From Lachnospiraceae bacterium (GTDB taxonomy: Bacteria; Bacillota; Clostridia; Lachnospirales; Lachnospiraceae): 6,817 nt of DNA. The stretch spans positions 1 through 6,817 of the forward strand of contig VSNO01000201.1 of the NCBI GenBank assembly GCA_009774375.1. Reading direction: 5' to 3'. The notes beneath the pieces were generated by a model. That model searched no databases. It saw nothing but the letters and a program-made list of their open reading frames with translations, and was not told the origin of the DNA. Both the position numbers and the translations under genes were made by a program. Within the stretch, counting starts at the first letter, position 1; each line of letters opens with the position of its first letter. Shown here one piece after another: positions 1 through 6,595 of the stretch.

Positions 1-110
1 TGGCGCATTCCCGTAGCCCGTAAACTTATCTCTTCCAAAGTCGACTCGATTTTGCCGGATGGCCAGTCCCTGTCAGTTTTATCCCTATAATATATCAGGA
101 GGTTTTTATA
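1..110 (+). ncRNA. Partial left end of the IS110 element, possible 3' part of a bridge RNA
   Basis: This is the non-coding stretch before the transposase start. In characterised IS110-group elements such as IS621, the left end encodes a bridge RNA whose two loops pair with target and donor DNA. I place this RNA here by family and position only. The visible 110 nt do not give a convincing two-loop fold, and the 5' part is missing. Small features seen are GCC-GGAT-GGC around 55-64 and an 8-mer GACTCGAT at 43-50 that recurs at 145-152. A TATAAT box lies at 86-91 without a fitting -35 box. Where the RNA ends is unknown. Confidence 0.3.
97..102 (+). promoter_or_regulatory. Shine-Dalgarno site for the IS110 transposase (fixes the TTG start)
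   Basis: AGGAGG stands 8 nt before the TTG at 111. No ATG close by could serve instead, and the catalytic DVHK motif begins only 14 codons in, so TTG is the best start. Confidence 0.8.
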
Positions 111-1370
111 TTGTCTTTTAAAGTTTTTCGTTTTAACTGTTGTGGACTCGATGTCCACAAAACATGGATTTATGCCTGTATTGGTATTACTGATTCCATC
201 GGCCGCACAGAGTATAAGCAGACCCGCTTCTCTTCCTTTTCAAAAGGCTTACAGGAGCTGTCTGACTGGCTTGCTAAATACCACTGTTCTGACGTTTGTA
301 TGGAATCTACCGGCAAGTATTGGATCCCTGTCTTTAACATCCTGGAGAAGAACAATTTTTTTGTTACCCTTTCCCATCCCAAGTATACGAAACCACGAAA
401 GGGAAACAAAACTGACCGCAAGGATGCAAAATGGATCTGTGACCTTTACATGTGTGACATGGTCAGACCTTCCTTTATTCCACCCGCTGACATCCGCCAT
501 TTGAGGGACCTGGTAAGATACCGTTTCAAACTCACCTGCATGATAGTTGGTGAAAAGAACCGTGCACAGAATTGTCTTACTGTATCCAATCTCAAACTCG
601 ACGACGTCTTCAGTGACGTGTTCGGAAAATCCGCACGCTCCATTACGGAATTTATGCTTACCCATCCCGGGGAACTGTTTGACGTAACACCTTTTGTGGA
701 CAGCCGGTGCAAAACACCTGTCGAAGAGATCCAGGCTGCTGTTGACGGTGCCATTTCTCCTGAACAGGCTGTTAAACTCAGGCAGTGCCTTAGCCACATC
801 GACGAATTAGAAAACCATCTTAAAGAAATAGAACGGGAGATCCTTCGTCTCTCTGATAAATACCAGGATGCCCTTAACCTGATCCGTACTGTCCCCGGGT
901 TTGATAAAAATCCCATGACTGCTATCCAGGTCCTTTCTGAAATCGGCGGTGATATGTCTGTCTTCCCCACAGCAAAACACCTCGTTTCATGGGCAAGATG
1001 CTGTCCACGCAATGACCAGAGCAACAATAAGATCAAATCGACTCGAATCTCCCGTGCTGGTACTTATTTTAAACCAATACTGGTACAAGTTGCAAATGCT
1101 TTATTGCGTTCCAGGAAACATCCAGAAATAACCGACCGCTACAAGCGTATAAAAGCACGCCGTGGCCACAAGAAAGCCATCATTGCAATCTGCCGTATGC
1201 TCCTGACCGCTATCTGGCACATACTTTCAGATTTAAAGCCATACACACCGGAAGGTTTTCTTGAATCACGTCCTGTGAATGGATCAAAGGTATTGACAAC
1301 TTCACAGGCACTTAACCTGCTAAAGCAACGTGGCTACACCATCAAAGATGATGTTATACCTGCTTCCTGA
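111..1370 (+). CDS. IS110-family transposase (DEDD type)
   Basis: This is a 419-residue recombinase that moves its own IS element. The N-terminal RuvC-like DEDD domain has the motif GLDVHK with Asp14, MESTGKYW with Glu65, and KTDRKDA with Asp102 and Asp105, so all four acidic residues are present. A helical linker (about 200-250, rich in Leu, Glu and Lys) follows. The C-terminal Tnp domain starts with a helix-hairpin-helix-like IRTVPGF segment (258-264). It continues with LVSWARCCPRNDQS (291-304), where Ser304 fits the position of the family's catalytic serine, and ends in a basic segment around 340-356. Known IS110 enzymes need both domains and a bridge RNA for recombination. The length suits the longer, roughly 400-residue subgroup. 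No frameshift or internal stop is seen. The start is TTG with a strong AGGAGG. The serine assignment is by motif comparison from memory. Confidence 0.93.
   Translation: MSFKVFRFNCCGLDVHKTWIYACIGITDSIGRTEYKQTRFSSFSKGLQELSDWLAKYHCSDVCMESTGKYWIPVFNILEKNNFFVTLSHPKYTKPRKGNKTDRKDAKWICDLYMCDMVRPSFIPPADIRHLRDLVRYRFKLTCMIVGEKNRAQNCLTVSNLKLDDVFSDVFGKSARSITEFMLTHPGELFDVTPFVDSRCKTPVEEIQAAVDGAISPEQAVKLRQCLSHIDELENHLKEIEREILRLSDKYQDALNLIRTVPGFDKNPMTAIQVLSEIGGDMSVFPTAKHLVSWARCCPRNDQSNNKIKSTRISRAGTYFKPILVQVANALLRSRKHPEITDRYKRIKARRGHKKAIIAICRMLLTAIWHILSDLKPYTPEGFLESRPVNGSKVLTTSQALNLLKQRGYTIKDDVIPAS
140..160 (+). repeat. Perfect 8-bp stem-loop inside the transposase start region
   Basis: The arms TTGTGGAC (140-147) and GTCCACAA (153-160) pair perfectly around a 5-nt TCGAT loop. 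The codon of catalytic Asp14 (150-152) lies in the loop. It may be an RNA hairpin affecting early translation, part of the bridge-RNA region, or chance. Confidence 0.4.
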
Positions 1371-1403
1371 TTAGGTGTTGTGTCTATATCCACTTTTTGA
1401 AAA

Positions 1404-1421
1404 GCCACCTCATAAGATGGC
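1404..1421 (-). terminator. Weak hairpin between the convergent IS transposase and TPR gene
   Basis: GCCA (1404-1407) pairs with TGGC (1418-1421). One C/A mismatch and two further pairs enclose a 4-nt loop. Read on the minus strand the hairpin is followed directly by TTTT (1403-1400), so it would best serve the ATPase/TPR operon, 53 nt after its stop. On the plus strand the downstream T content is weak. It could instead belong to the right end of the IS. Confidence 0.35.
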
Positions 1422-1473
1422 CTGTTTGCTATACAATTCTCTTTTCTCTATACACTACCTTTTTGTTTCAAAC

Positions 1474-3234
1474 TTACAGTACCTCCTGCGCGTTGGCTTC
1501 CAGAAAATCATCAATTCTTTTTACATGTTTGTTTTGATTTCCATATAAAGATACATAAGTACTTCTAGCCTTACTGATATATTTCTTAGCCTGTAAAGCA
1601 TCTGATATTATATATAGTTCATACGCAAGCTGTTCATATGAACTTGCCGTTATTTCATTTTTTTCTCCATATACTTTTTCCCGAATCTTAATTGCACGCT
1701 TACATAAAGTAACCGCATCGTCCATGAGTCCATTGTAGCTCAACAACCTGCTCATGTTGTGATATATGTATGATGCCTTTTCACTGTCTTCCATATGAAT
1801 CCGTCTGATTAAACGGAATGCCTTCTGTAAATATTCAAGTTCTTTGTCCGGTCGCTCCCTCGCACTCCAGACACCAGACATACTATTATAAATATCAATA
1901 AGATAAATAGAATCTTTTCCGTAGACATCTTCTACAATCTTCTTTGCCTTCTTAATATATTTCCATGCTGTATTTGCATTGCCACATTTTATATAAGTCA
2001 CACATATATTCTGACAAATTGGAACAAGCCATCCTTCCCCTCTTCCTGCCTTTTCGAGTGTCTCCAACGCTATATTGTACTGTTCTAAGGCTCTCGACAA
2101 ATCTCCCTGTTCTTCATATACTCTTCCCATATTACTATATAAATAGGCATTACCATAATATTTCTCTCCATACTTACTGATGTTATAATCCAATAAACCC
2201 TGATACATATCCAATGCCTCGGCAAACATTGAATGCATTCGAAATATTTTAGCCTTTCGCTGCAATGCAACCCTGCCTTTTCCTGAATATTTCATATTTT
2301 TCTCATCATAAATCTTAACCGCCTGGTCACAAAACATTTCACAGGTCACATAATCACTGATCGCCTCATAATAATCCGTATACTCCATCAGTGCATCTGC
2401 ATATAATTCGTGATTCTCTCCCAATTCCCCTCTCACCATGCAGAGCACCTTCTCATACCAGGGCGCACTCCTTTCCGCGCTTTCCAGCCCGATCCACGTC
2501 CCTGCGAGGATCCATACATTTTCTATATCTGCGATCTTTATATCTTTTTGCGCATAATGCCGGTCTGCCTCCTCTGCAAGTACCGCGATAAACTCCCTCT
2601 CACGATAGGAAAGATATTGTTCAACATCACACCAGCTTTCCATACACGCCAGATACATCGGAATATCCCTCGCAATATTACGACTCTGTATCCTCTCCTT
2701 CAATTCCATATATCTCGATATCTCCAGCGCATCGTTCCCTGTCAATCTATCCAGATCTAGACCACATATTACAGCAGGTCTTTCTTCCGAATCGTGAAAT
2801 ATGAAATGATACAGGATACAGGAATACAAATCCCTAGCTTTTCCTGACAGAAGCCTCTTGAAATATGGCGACACACCAAACACAAACAATTTTCCGATCG
2901 AAAGGATCTGGTCACGCATGAAATTCAACTTTTCGATTGCTTCCTCATCTCCAAAACGCATCCCGAGCAGCTGCAGATTATATACGATCACAACCTTCGC
3001 CTCTGTCTCTGATGCCCATTTTCTGAAATCCCTGGAACTTACCATGCCATTTTCTTCATCGTCCTTTGCAATGTCATGCACGATAATGTTCTCTTTTCCG
3101 AAGCGCTCCTGAATCAGCGAAACCCGCTTTCCTTGATTTTCAGACTGAAACAGGCATATTCCATGCCGAACCTCCGCCAGTGTCATCAACAGCATTTCCA
3201 ACTGTTCTTCATTACTCTGAGTATCGCTTCCCAT
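1474..3234 (-). CDS. TPR-repeat protein with degenerate P-loop-like N-terminal domain
   Basis: I start this protein at the ATG at 3234 (586 residues) because GGAGG (3247-3243) stands 8 nt before it. GTG at 3252 and ATG at 3249 are in frame but have only weak sites. Residues 20-150 form an alpha/beta region with hydrophobic strands such as ICLF (26-29) and VVIVY (81-85). Its helix-strand order resembles P-loop domains, but no full Walker A is present; only a GK pair remains at 35-36. Residues 155-265 are helical. From about 276 to 564 there are about seven tetratricopeptide repeats of the kinesin-light-chain type, with YG-spaced units of 36-43 residues, a pattern that makes protein-binding superhelices. 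No signal peptide, membrane segment or effector domain is seen, so it is probably cytoplasmic. It lies 17 nt after the ATPase gene stop, so co-expression is very likely. I infer a scaffold or sensor partner for the ATPase. The exact function is unknown. Confidence 0.85.
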   Translation of the reverse strand: MGSDTQSNEEQLEMLLMTLAEVRHGICLFQSENQGKRVSLIQERFGKENIIVHDIAKDDEENGMVSSRDFRKWASETEAKVVIVYNLQLLGMRFGDEEAIEKLNFMRDQILSIGKLFVFGVSPYFKRLLSGKARDLYSCILYHFIFHDSEERPAVICGLDLDRLTGNDALEISRYMELKERIQSRNIARDIPMYLACMESWCDVEQYLSYREREFIAVLAEEADRHYAQKDIKIADIENVWILAGTWIGLESAERSAPWYEKVLCMVRGELGENHELYADALMEYTDYYEAISDYVTCEMFCDQAVKIYDEKNMKYSGKGRVALQRKAKIFRMHSMFAEALDMYQGLLDYNISKYGEKYYGNAYLYSNMGRVYEEQGDLSRALEQYNIALETLEKAGRGEGWLVPICQNICVTYIKCGNANTAWKYIKKAKKIVEDVYGKDSIYLIDIYNSMSGVWSARERPDKELEYLQKAFRLIRRIHMEDSEKASYIYHNMSRLLSYNGLMDDAVTLCKRAIKIREKVYGEKNEITASSYEQLAYELYIISDALQAKKYISKARSTYVSLYGNQNKHVKRIDDFLEANAQEVL

Positions 3235-3242
3235 AAAATATG

Positions 3243-3247
3243 CCTCC
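3243..3247 (-). promoter_or_regulatory. Shine-Dalgarno site that sets the TPR gene start
   Basis: GGAGG on the minus strand lies just after the ATPase stop codon (TAG, ending at 3252) and 8 nt before the ATG at 3234. Choosing the earlier GTG (3252) would give a 1-nt overlap with the ATPase gene but would put this strong site inside the coding frame. Confidence 0.7.
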
Positions 3248-3251
3248 ATCA

Positions 3252-4586
3252 CTATCCAGATATTTTATTGTTTTCTACAAGCCACTTCTCTACCAGGGGA
3301 TGTAAGTCACACCACCTGGTACCATTATATTCCAATACTGCACCATTCTGAAGCAGAACCGTTATTTCCTCCGAAGAGGAGACATGTTTATTTCCATTGT
3401 AGATATCCTCCATCTTTCCGATCAGCTCATCGCCGTATCGCCCGTTGATGTCCGACTCTAATACTGCCAGCGCCTTTCTGGCATCCTCCAATTCAATAAC
3501 GCTGGATTTCCGAAGCCTTGCCCGCAGCGCTGCCTCACAGATGCATCGGAACAGATCCCTTATATATCCACCCGTGTAGTAGATCAGTTCCTGCAATGCC
3601 TCCTCCGCAAACAGTGAGAGATCCGCACGTTTCCCGATGATCGCTTTTACTGTATCCACTCCTTCCGTATATCCTTCCTGGTATGCACCCTGCTGCCAGT
3701 TCCGTATCTTTATCATCGGCAGTTTCTCCGGATTCGGAAACCATACCTGAATGTCTTTGTATTCCGGTGTATATGACAGAGAGATCGGAAATGTGACCAG
3801 CAGATGGATCGGAAGATCCTGAAACCTGGAGCCATTTTCCTGAAAGATCTTCCTCGCCTGCGTCAATGGAATCTTATCCAGTCCATCCAGGATCACAAAG
3901 GGTATTTCCGGGCGTCCTTTCTCCTGCAATTGATTCCTGACTTCATTGATCACTTCCTTGATCTGATGAATCAGCTCACTGCTGCGCGGTTCGATCTGGG
4001 TCCGTATCTCTCTTTTTGACTCTGCACTGTTTTTCAGGATTGCCTTGACATTCGCCAACAGCCGAATGACATTTGCGATGCCTCTTTCCGTTCCGGCGCC
4101 AATTGAAAGCTCTGTCTCACCCTGCATGGAGATCGTCCTGGTCAGTTCTGTACTGCTATTCCAGTAATTCTCGATTTTTTTCACCACTTTATCACTGATC
4201 TTCAACCTCTCAAAACTTGCCTTATTCACCAGCAGATCCAATATATAGAACAGGACATCTGTGTACTCAATATCACCCGAATCCAGATCAATATCGCATC
4301 TTCCCATGCATGTGAGAAAATTTTTCTCCTCAGCTCTGTGTTTCAACCGATATAACTCAGTTGTTTTTCCGACTCCGGCATGCCCTATGAACAACTTATG
4401 GATCAGCGAATAACGGGAATCCTCCAGCAATAAATCCATCTTTTCAACAAAACCCGAATATGCATCACCCGTCCTCGCCTCCGTCGCATCCTGATAAAAC
4501 TGATCGATCTCCGCTTCTTCCTGCAGCGGATTCGCATTAAATACGTCCTGTATCTGCGATAATTCCTGTGCTTTCAGATATAGCAT
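3252..4586 (-). CDS. P-loop ATPase (AAA/STAND-like), first gene of a two-gene operon
   Basis: This 444-residue cytoplasmic ATP-binding protein has a clear Walker A, GHAGVGKTT (68-76, Lys74), after a strand KLFI. It has a Walker B strand with acidic end, FVILDGLDK (230-238, Asp234 and Asp237). The N-terminal FYQDATEARTG-like region (30-40) and the charged helix between the two motifs (190-222) fit a bacterial family I know as GHxGxGKTTEL ATPases of unknown role. GGYIRDLFR (339-347) resembles the sensor-2 helix of AAA/ORC-type proteins. The C-terminus (405-440) looks like a winged helix and ends in a DLHPLVEKWL segment, which may be comparable to the nucleotide-sensing His motif of STAND proteins (inference). 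ATP binding is well supported; hydrolysis is likely. A strong GGGGAGGAG stands before the ATG. Its promoter is 59-87 nt upstream and the TPR gene follows directly. A role in signalling or phage conflict is a hypothesis. Confidence 0.88.
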   Translation of the reverse strand: MLYLKAQELSQIQDVFNANPLQEEAEIDQFYQDATEARTGDAYSGFVEKMDLLLEDSRYSLIHKLFIGHAGVGKTTELYRLKHRAEEKNFLTCMGRCDIDLDSGDIEYTDVLFYILDLLVNKASFERLKISDKVVKKIENYWNSSTELTRTISMQGETELSIGAGTERGIANVIRLLANVKAILKNSAESKREIRTQIEPRSSELIHQIKEVINEVRNQLQEKGRPEIPFVILDGLDKIPLTQARKIFQENGSRFQDLPIHLLVTFPISLSYTPEYKDIQVWFPNPEKLPMIKIRNWQQGAYQEGYTEGVDTVKAIIGKRADLSLFAEEALQELIYYTGGYIRDLFRCICEAALRARLRKSSVIELEDARKALAVLESDINGRYGDELIGKMEDIYNGNKHVSSSEEITVLLQNGAVLEYNGTRWCDLHPLVEKWLVENNKISG

Positions 4587-4619
4587 ATGTCTCCTCCCCT
4601 CTTAGGATCTGTAGAAAAA

Positions 4620-4639
4620 TAACAAATTGTCTTTTGTTA
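4620..4639. promoter_or_regulatory. Perfect dyad at the predicted transcription start of the ATPase/TPR operon
   Basis: TAACAAA (4620-4626) and TTTGTTA (4633-4639) are exact inverted repeats separated by 6 nt. The dyad sits just downstream of the TATAAT box, where the transcript would begin, so a repressor bound here could block the operon. It could also form a weak hairpin in the leader. The regulator is unknown. Confidence 0.4.
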
Positions 4640-4644
4640 AATAT

Positions 4645-4673
4645 ATTATACTGTTTTTCCTTCTTTCAGACAA
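4645..4673 (-). promoter_or_regulatory. Sigma-A-type promoter of the ATPase/TPR operon
   Basis: On the minus strand, TTGTCT (4673-4668) and a perfect TATAAT (4650-4645) are separated by 17 nt. The start would be near 4638, giving a leader of about 50 nt before the ATPase ATG. It is the best promoter in this window, and nothing comparable precedes the TPR gene, supporting one transcript. Confidence 0.6.
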
Positions 4674-4727
4674 TAAGGAACTGTATAAAATCCCTGTTTG
4701 AACACACTCCGCATACACGGAATATCA

Positions 4728-4733
4728 TATAAT
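4728..4733 (+). promoter_or_regulatory. Possible -10 box for the S8-like 96-residue gene
   Basis: TATAAT stands 35 nt before the ATG at 4769. The best upstream element, TTGAAC (4698-4703), is 24 nt away, which is too far for a standard promoter. Treat it as a candidate only. Confidence 0.25.
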
Positions 4734-4768
4734 AAATCCACGATCCTGCCGCAAAGGGAATCCGCGCC

Positions 4769-5059
4769 ATGCCAAACGCCAAGCTCGAAAACCTCCTCAA
4801 TCTCGCCCTCGCCGCCACCGAGGCTGAACTGCAAAAATCCCAGATCCTCAGCACAGGCTACACGCCTGCCACAAGAACCTGGGAATTGATCGTCAAATAT
4901 CACGGACCGCTCGAGCGGCTCGAGTCGGAAGTCATCCACATCGAACCCCTCATCAACGGCTACGCCATCGCTACCGTCCGGGAGGACTTTGTGGACGCCT
5001 TCGCCGACCTTGAGGAAGTCGAGTTCGTCGAGAAGCCCAAACGCCTGTATTTTGAATGA
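4769..5059 (+). CDS. S8 (Csp-like) peptidase N-terminal domain alone, no catalytic domain
   Basis: This 96-residue protein resembles the N-terminal (prodomain-like) region of clostridial S8 subtilisin-family peptidases. Matching segments are the helical start LENLLNLALAAT (6-17), TWELIVKYHGPLERL (37-51), LINGYAIATV (61-70) and the end VEKPKRLYFE (87-96). In full-length relatives that last segment is followed by the catalytic DSGID region. Here TGA comes directly after it and araA ends 13 nt later, so the Asp, His and Ser catalytic parts are absent. The frame is open, starts at ATG, and has AAGGGA 8 nt upstream. It is therefore either a remnant of a truncated peptidase gene or a free-standing prodomain, which could act as a chaperone or inhibitor in trans (speculative). 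By eye it is GC-rich like araA and unlike the operon to its left. Family assignment is from remembered motifs, without a search. Confidence 0.62.
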   Translation: MPNAKLENLLNLALAATEAELQKSQILSTGYTPATRTWELIVKYHGPLERLESEVIHIEPLINGYAIATVREDFVDAFADLEEVEFVEKPKRLYFE

Positions 5060-5072
5060 TCTCAGGATAATC

Positions 5073-6569
5073 TTATCTATACACGGCTGCATTCCACCGC
5101 AGCTCATTCCTGAGTGTCCTGATGTCTGTATCCTTGTCGATCACGACAGCCTCGATGCCCATCGCATCCGCCCAGTCTACCATCTGCCCGACCGTCAGAT
5201 CGTACGAGAATGCCGTGTGATGTGCGCCGCCTGCCAGGATCCATGCTTCCGCACCGACTGCAAGATCAGGCTGCGGCGTCCAGAATGCCGTCGCAACCGG
5301 CAGCTTCGGCATCGGCTTCTCCACCTTCTTGCAGTCGACCGCATTGATGATCAGACGGAAACGGCTGCCCAGATCGATCAGTGATGTAGCCACAGCAGGA
5401 CCGGTCTTTGATGTGAACACAAGCCTTGCTGGATCCTCCCTGTTGCCCATGGACAGCGGACATACCTTGATCGAGATATCGCCGTCCGCGATGCTCGGGC
5501 ATACCTCCAGCATATGCGCCTGCAGGATCCCTTCCCTGCCAGGAACGAAATTGTATGTATAATCCTCCATAAAAGACGTGCCTTTCGCATCCTTGACATT
5601 AGAAGCCATGATCTTCATCAGGCGGACCATCGCCGCCGTCTTCCAGTCGCCCTCGCCGCCAAATCCATAGCCCTTTTCCATCAGGCGCTGGATCGCAAGT
5701 CCCGGGAGCTGCCTGAGTCCGCCGAGCATGCCAAAATGCGTGACGACCGCGTGATAATCTCTCTCCTCGAGGAACTTCTCCATGCCGATCTCGATGCCTG
5801 CCTGCACTTCGACATGTCTTCTAAACTCCGCCTCGTCCCTGCCCTCTGTCAGAATCTTGTACCTGCTGTAATACTCGTCTGTCAGATTTCTGATATCTGC
5901 GGCAGAGACTGCATCGACATACTCTGCCAGGTCATTTACATTGTAGTGGTCGATCTCCCAACCGAACCTGATCTGTGCCTCGACCTTGTCCCCCTCGGTG
6001 ACAGCCACATTGTTCATGTTGTCGCCAAAGCGGCACACCCTGATGTGTGAGGACTCCATCAGCCCAACCGCAGTCACCATCCACTGCGCGATCTTTCTGA
6101 CTACGTCCGGATTCTGCCAGTGTCCGACCACGATCTTGCGCTCGATGCCCATGCGGCTCACGATATGGCCGTACTCCCGGTCTCCGTGCGCGGACTGGTT
6201 CTCGTTCATGAAGTCCATATCGATCGTGTCGTACGGGATCTCCTCGTTGAACTGTGTGTGGAAGTGCATCAGCGGCTTCCTGTACTCCTGCAGCCCCAGG
6301 ATCCAGGACTTCGCCGGCGAGAACGTATGCATCCATGTGATGACGCCAGCGCACTCCTCGTCAGCGTTCGCCTCATTAAAGGTCTTTCTGATCACCGCGT
6401 TTGTGATCAGCGTCGGCTTCCATACGACCTCATACGGCAGCAGACCGGACTTGTTGAGCCCCTCCACGATGATCCTGGAGTGCTCTGCCACATTCTTTAA
6501 GCACGCATCGCCGTACAGATCCTGCGAACCTGTCGCAAACCAAAACTTGTAATTTTTTCCTGTTTTCAT
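5073..6569 (-). CDS. araA: L-arabinose isomerase
   Basis: AraA (EC 5.3.1.4) converts L-arabinose to L-ribulose in the cytoplasm, the first step of bacterial arabinose use. The 498-residue length matches the roughly 500 of Escherichia coli AraA. Family motifs are FWFATGSQDLYG (9-20), YGFGGEGDWKTAA (301-313), TSFMEDYTY (331-339), AHMLEVCPSI (351-360) and GGAHHT (447-452). The metal-binding and catalytic residues expected for the family are present: Glu306, Glu335, His352 and a His at 450/451. The ATG follows GGAGG by 6 nt. No frameshift is seen. The gene has its own leader and probable promoter and is not followed by araB or araD; the next gene leftward is on the opposite strand. It is GC-rich with core-like codon use. 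The function call is firm. Confidence 0.97.
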   Translation of the reverse strand: MKTGKNYKFWFATGSQDLYGDACLKNVAEHSRIIVEGLNKSGLLPYEVVWKPTLITNAVIRKTFNEANADEECAGVITWMHTFSPAKSWILGLQEYRKPLMHFHTQFNEEIPYDTIDMDFMNENQSAHGDREYGHIVSRMGIERKIVVGHWQNPDVVRKIAQWMVTAVGLMESSHIRVCRFGDNMNNVAVTEGDKVEAQIRFGWEIDHYNVNDLAEYVDAVSAADIRNLTDEYYSRYKILTEGRDEAEFRRHVEVQAGIEIGMEKFLEERDYHAVVTHFGMLGGLRQLPGLAIQRLMEKGYGFGGEGDWKTAAMVRLMKIMASNVKDAKGTSFMEDYTYNFVPGREGILQAHMLEVCPSIADGDISIKVCPLSMGNREDPARLVFTSKTGPAVATSLIDLGSRFRLIINAVDCKKVEKPMPKLPVATAFWTPQPDLAVGAEAWILAGGAHHTAFSYDLTVGQMVDWADAMGIEAVVIDKDTDIRTLRNELRWNAAVYR

Positions 6570-6575
6570 GATAAA

Positions 6576-6580
6576 CCTCC
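6576..6580 (-). promoter_or_regulatory. Shine-Dalgarno site of araA
   Basis: GGAGG on the minus strand stands 6 nt before the araA ATG (6569), supporting this start. The next in-frame ATG codons are well inside the conserved domain. Confidence 0.8.
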
Positions 6581-6595
6581 AATAATATTGATACT

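Larger units (their letters stand above)
1..1425 (+). mobile_element. IS110-family insertion sequence, left end outside the window
   Basis: The element is recognised from its transposase (111-1370). IS110 elements have no classical terminal inverted repeats and often make no target duplication, so the ends cannot be fixed from one copy. The left non-coding end continues beyond position 1. The right end lies somewhere between the transposase stop (1370) and the stop of the converging TPR gene (1474); 1425 is only a midpoint estimate. In the IS110 group the long non-coding end is upstream of the transposase and encodes the bridge RNA, which fits the start of this window. The transposase frame is intact, so the copy may be active. 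Confidence 0.75.

Noticed and set aside
249..797. 182-residue minus-strand open frame inside the transposase
   Set aside because: Antisense shadow of the DEDD domain, with no ribosome binding site or domain match.
3235..3252. Upstream GTG/ATG starts for the TPR protein
   Set aside because: They are in frame, but the strong GGAGG lies downstream of them and points to ATG at 3234. The alternative adds only six residues.
5068..5079. GATAATCTTATC as a terminator between araA and the S8-like gene
   Set aside because: The stem is only four usable pairs of A/T-rich sequence, with no T-tract.
4646..5107. 153-residue open frame on the minus strand opposite the S8-like gene
   Set aside because: It starts inside the 3' end of araA, lacks a recognisable domain, and is the antisense of the better supported plus-strand protein.
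5514..6050. 178-residue plus-strand open frame inside araA
   Set aside because: Antisense to conserved araA coding sequence; high GC at codon third positions creates such long shadow frames.
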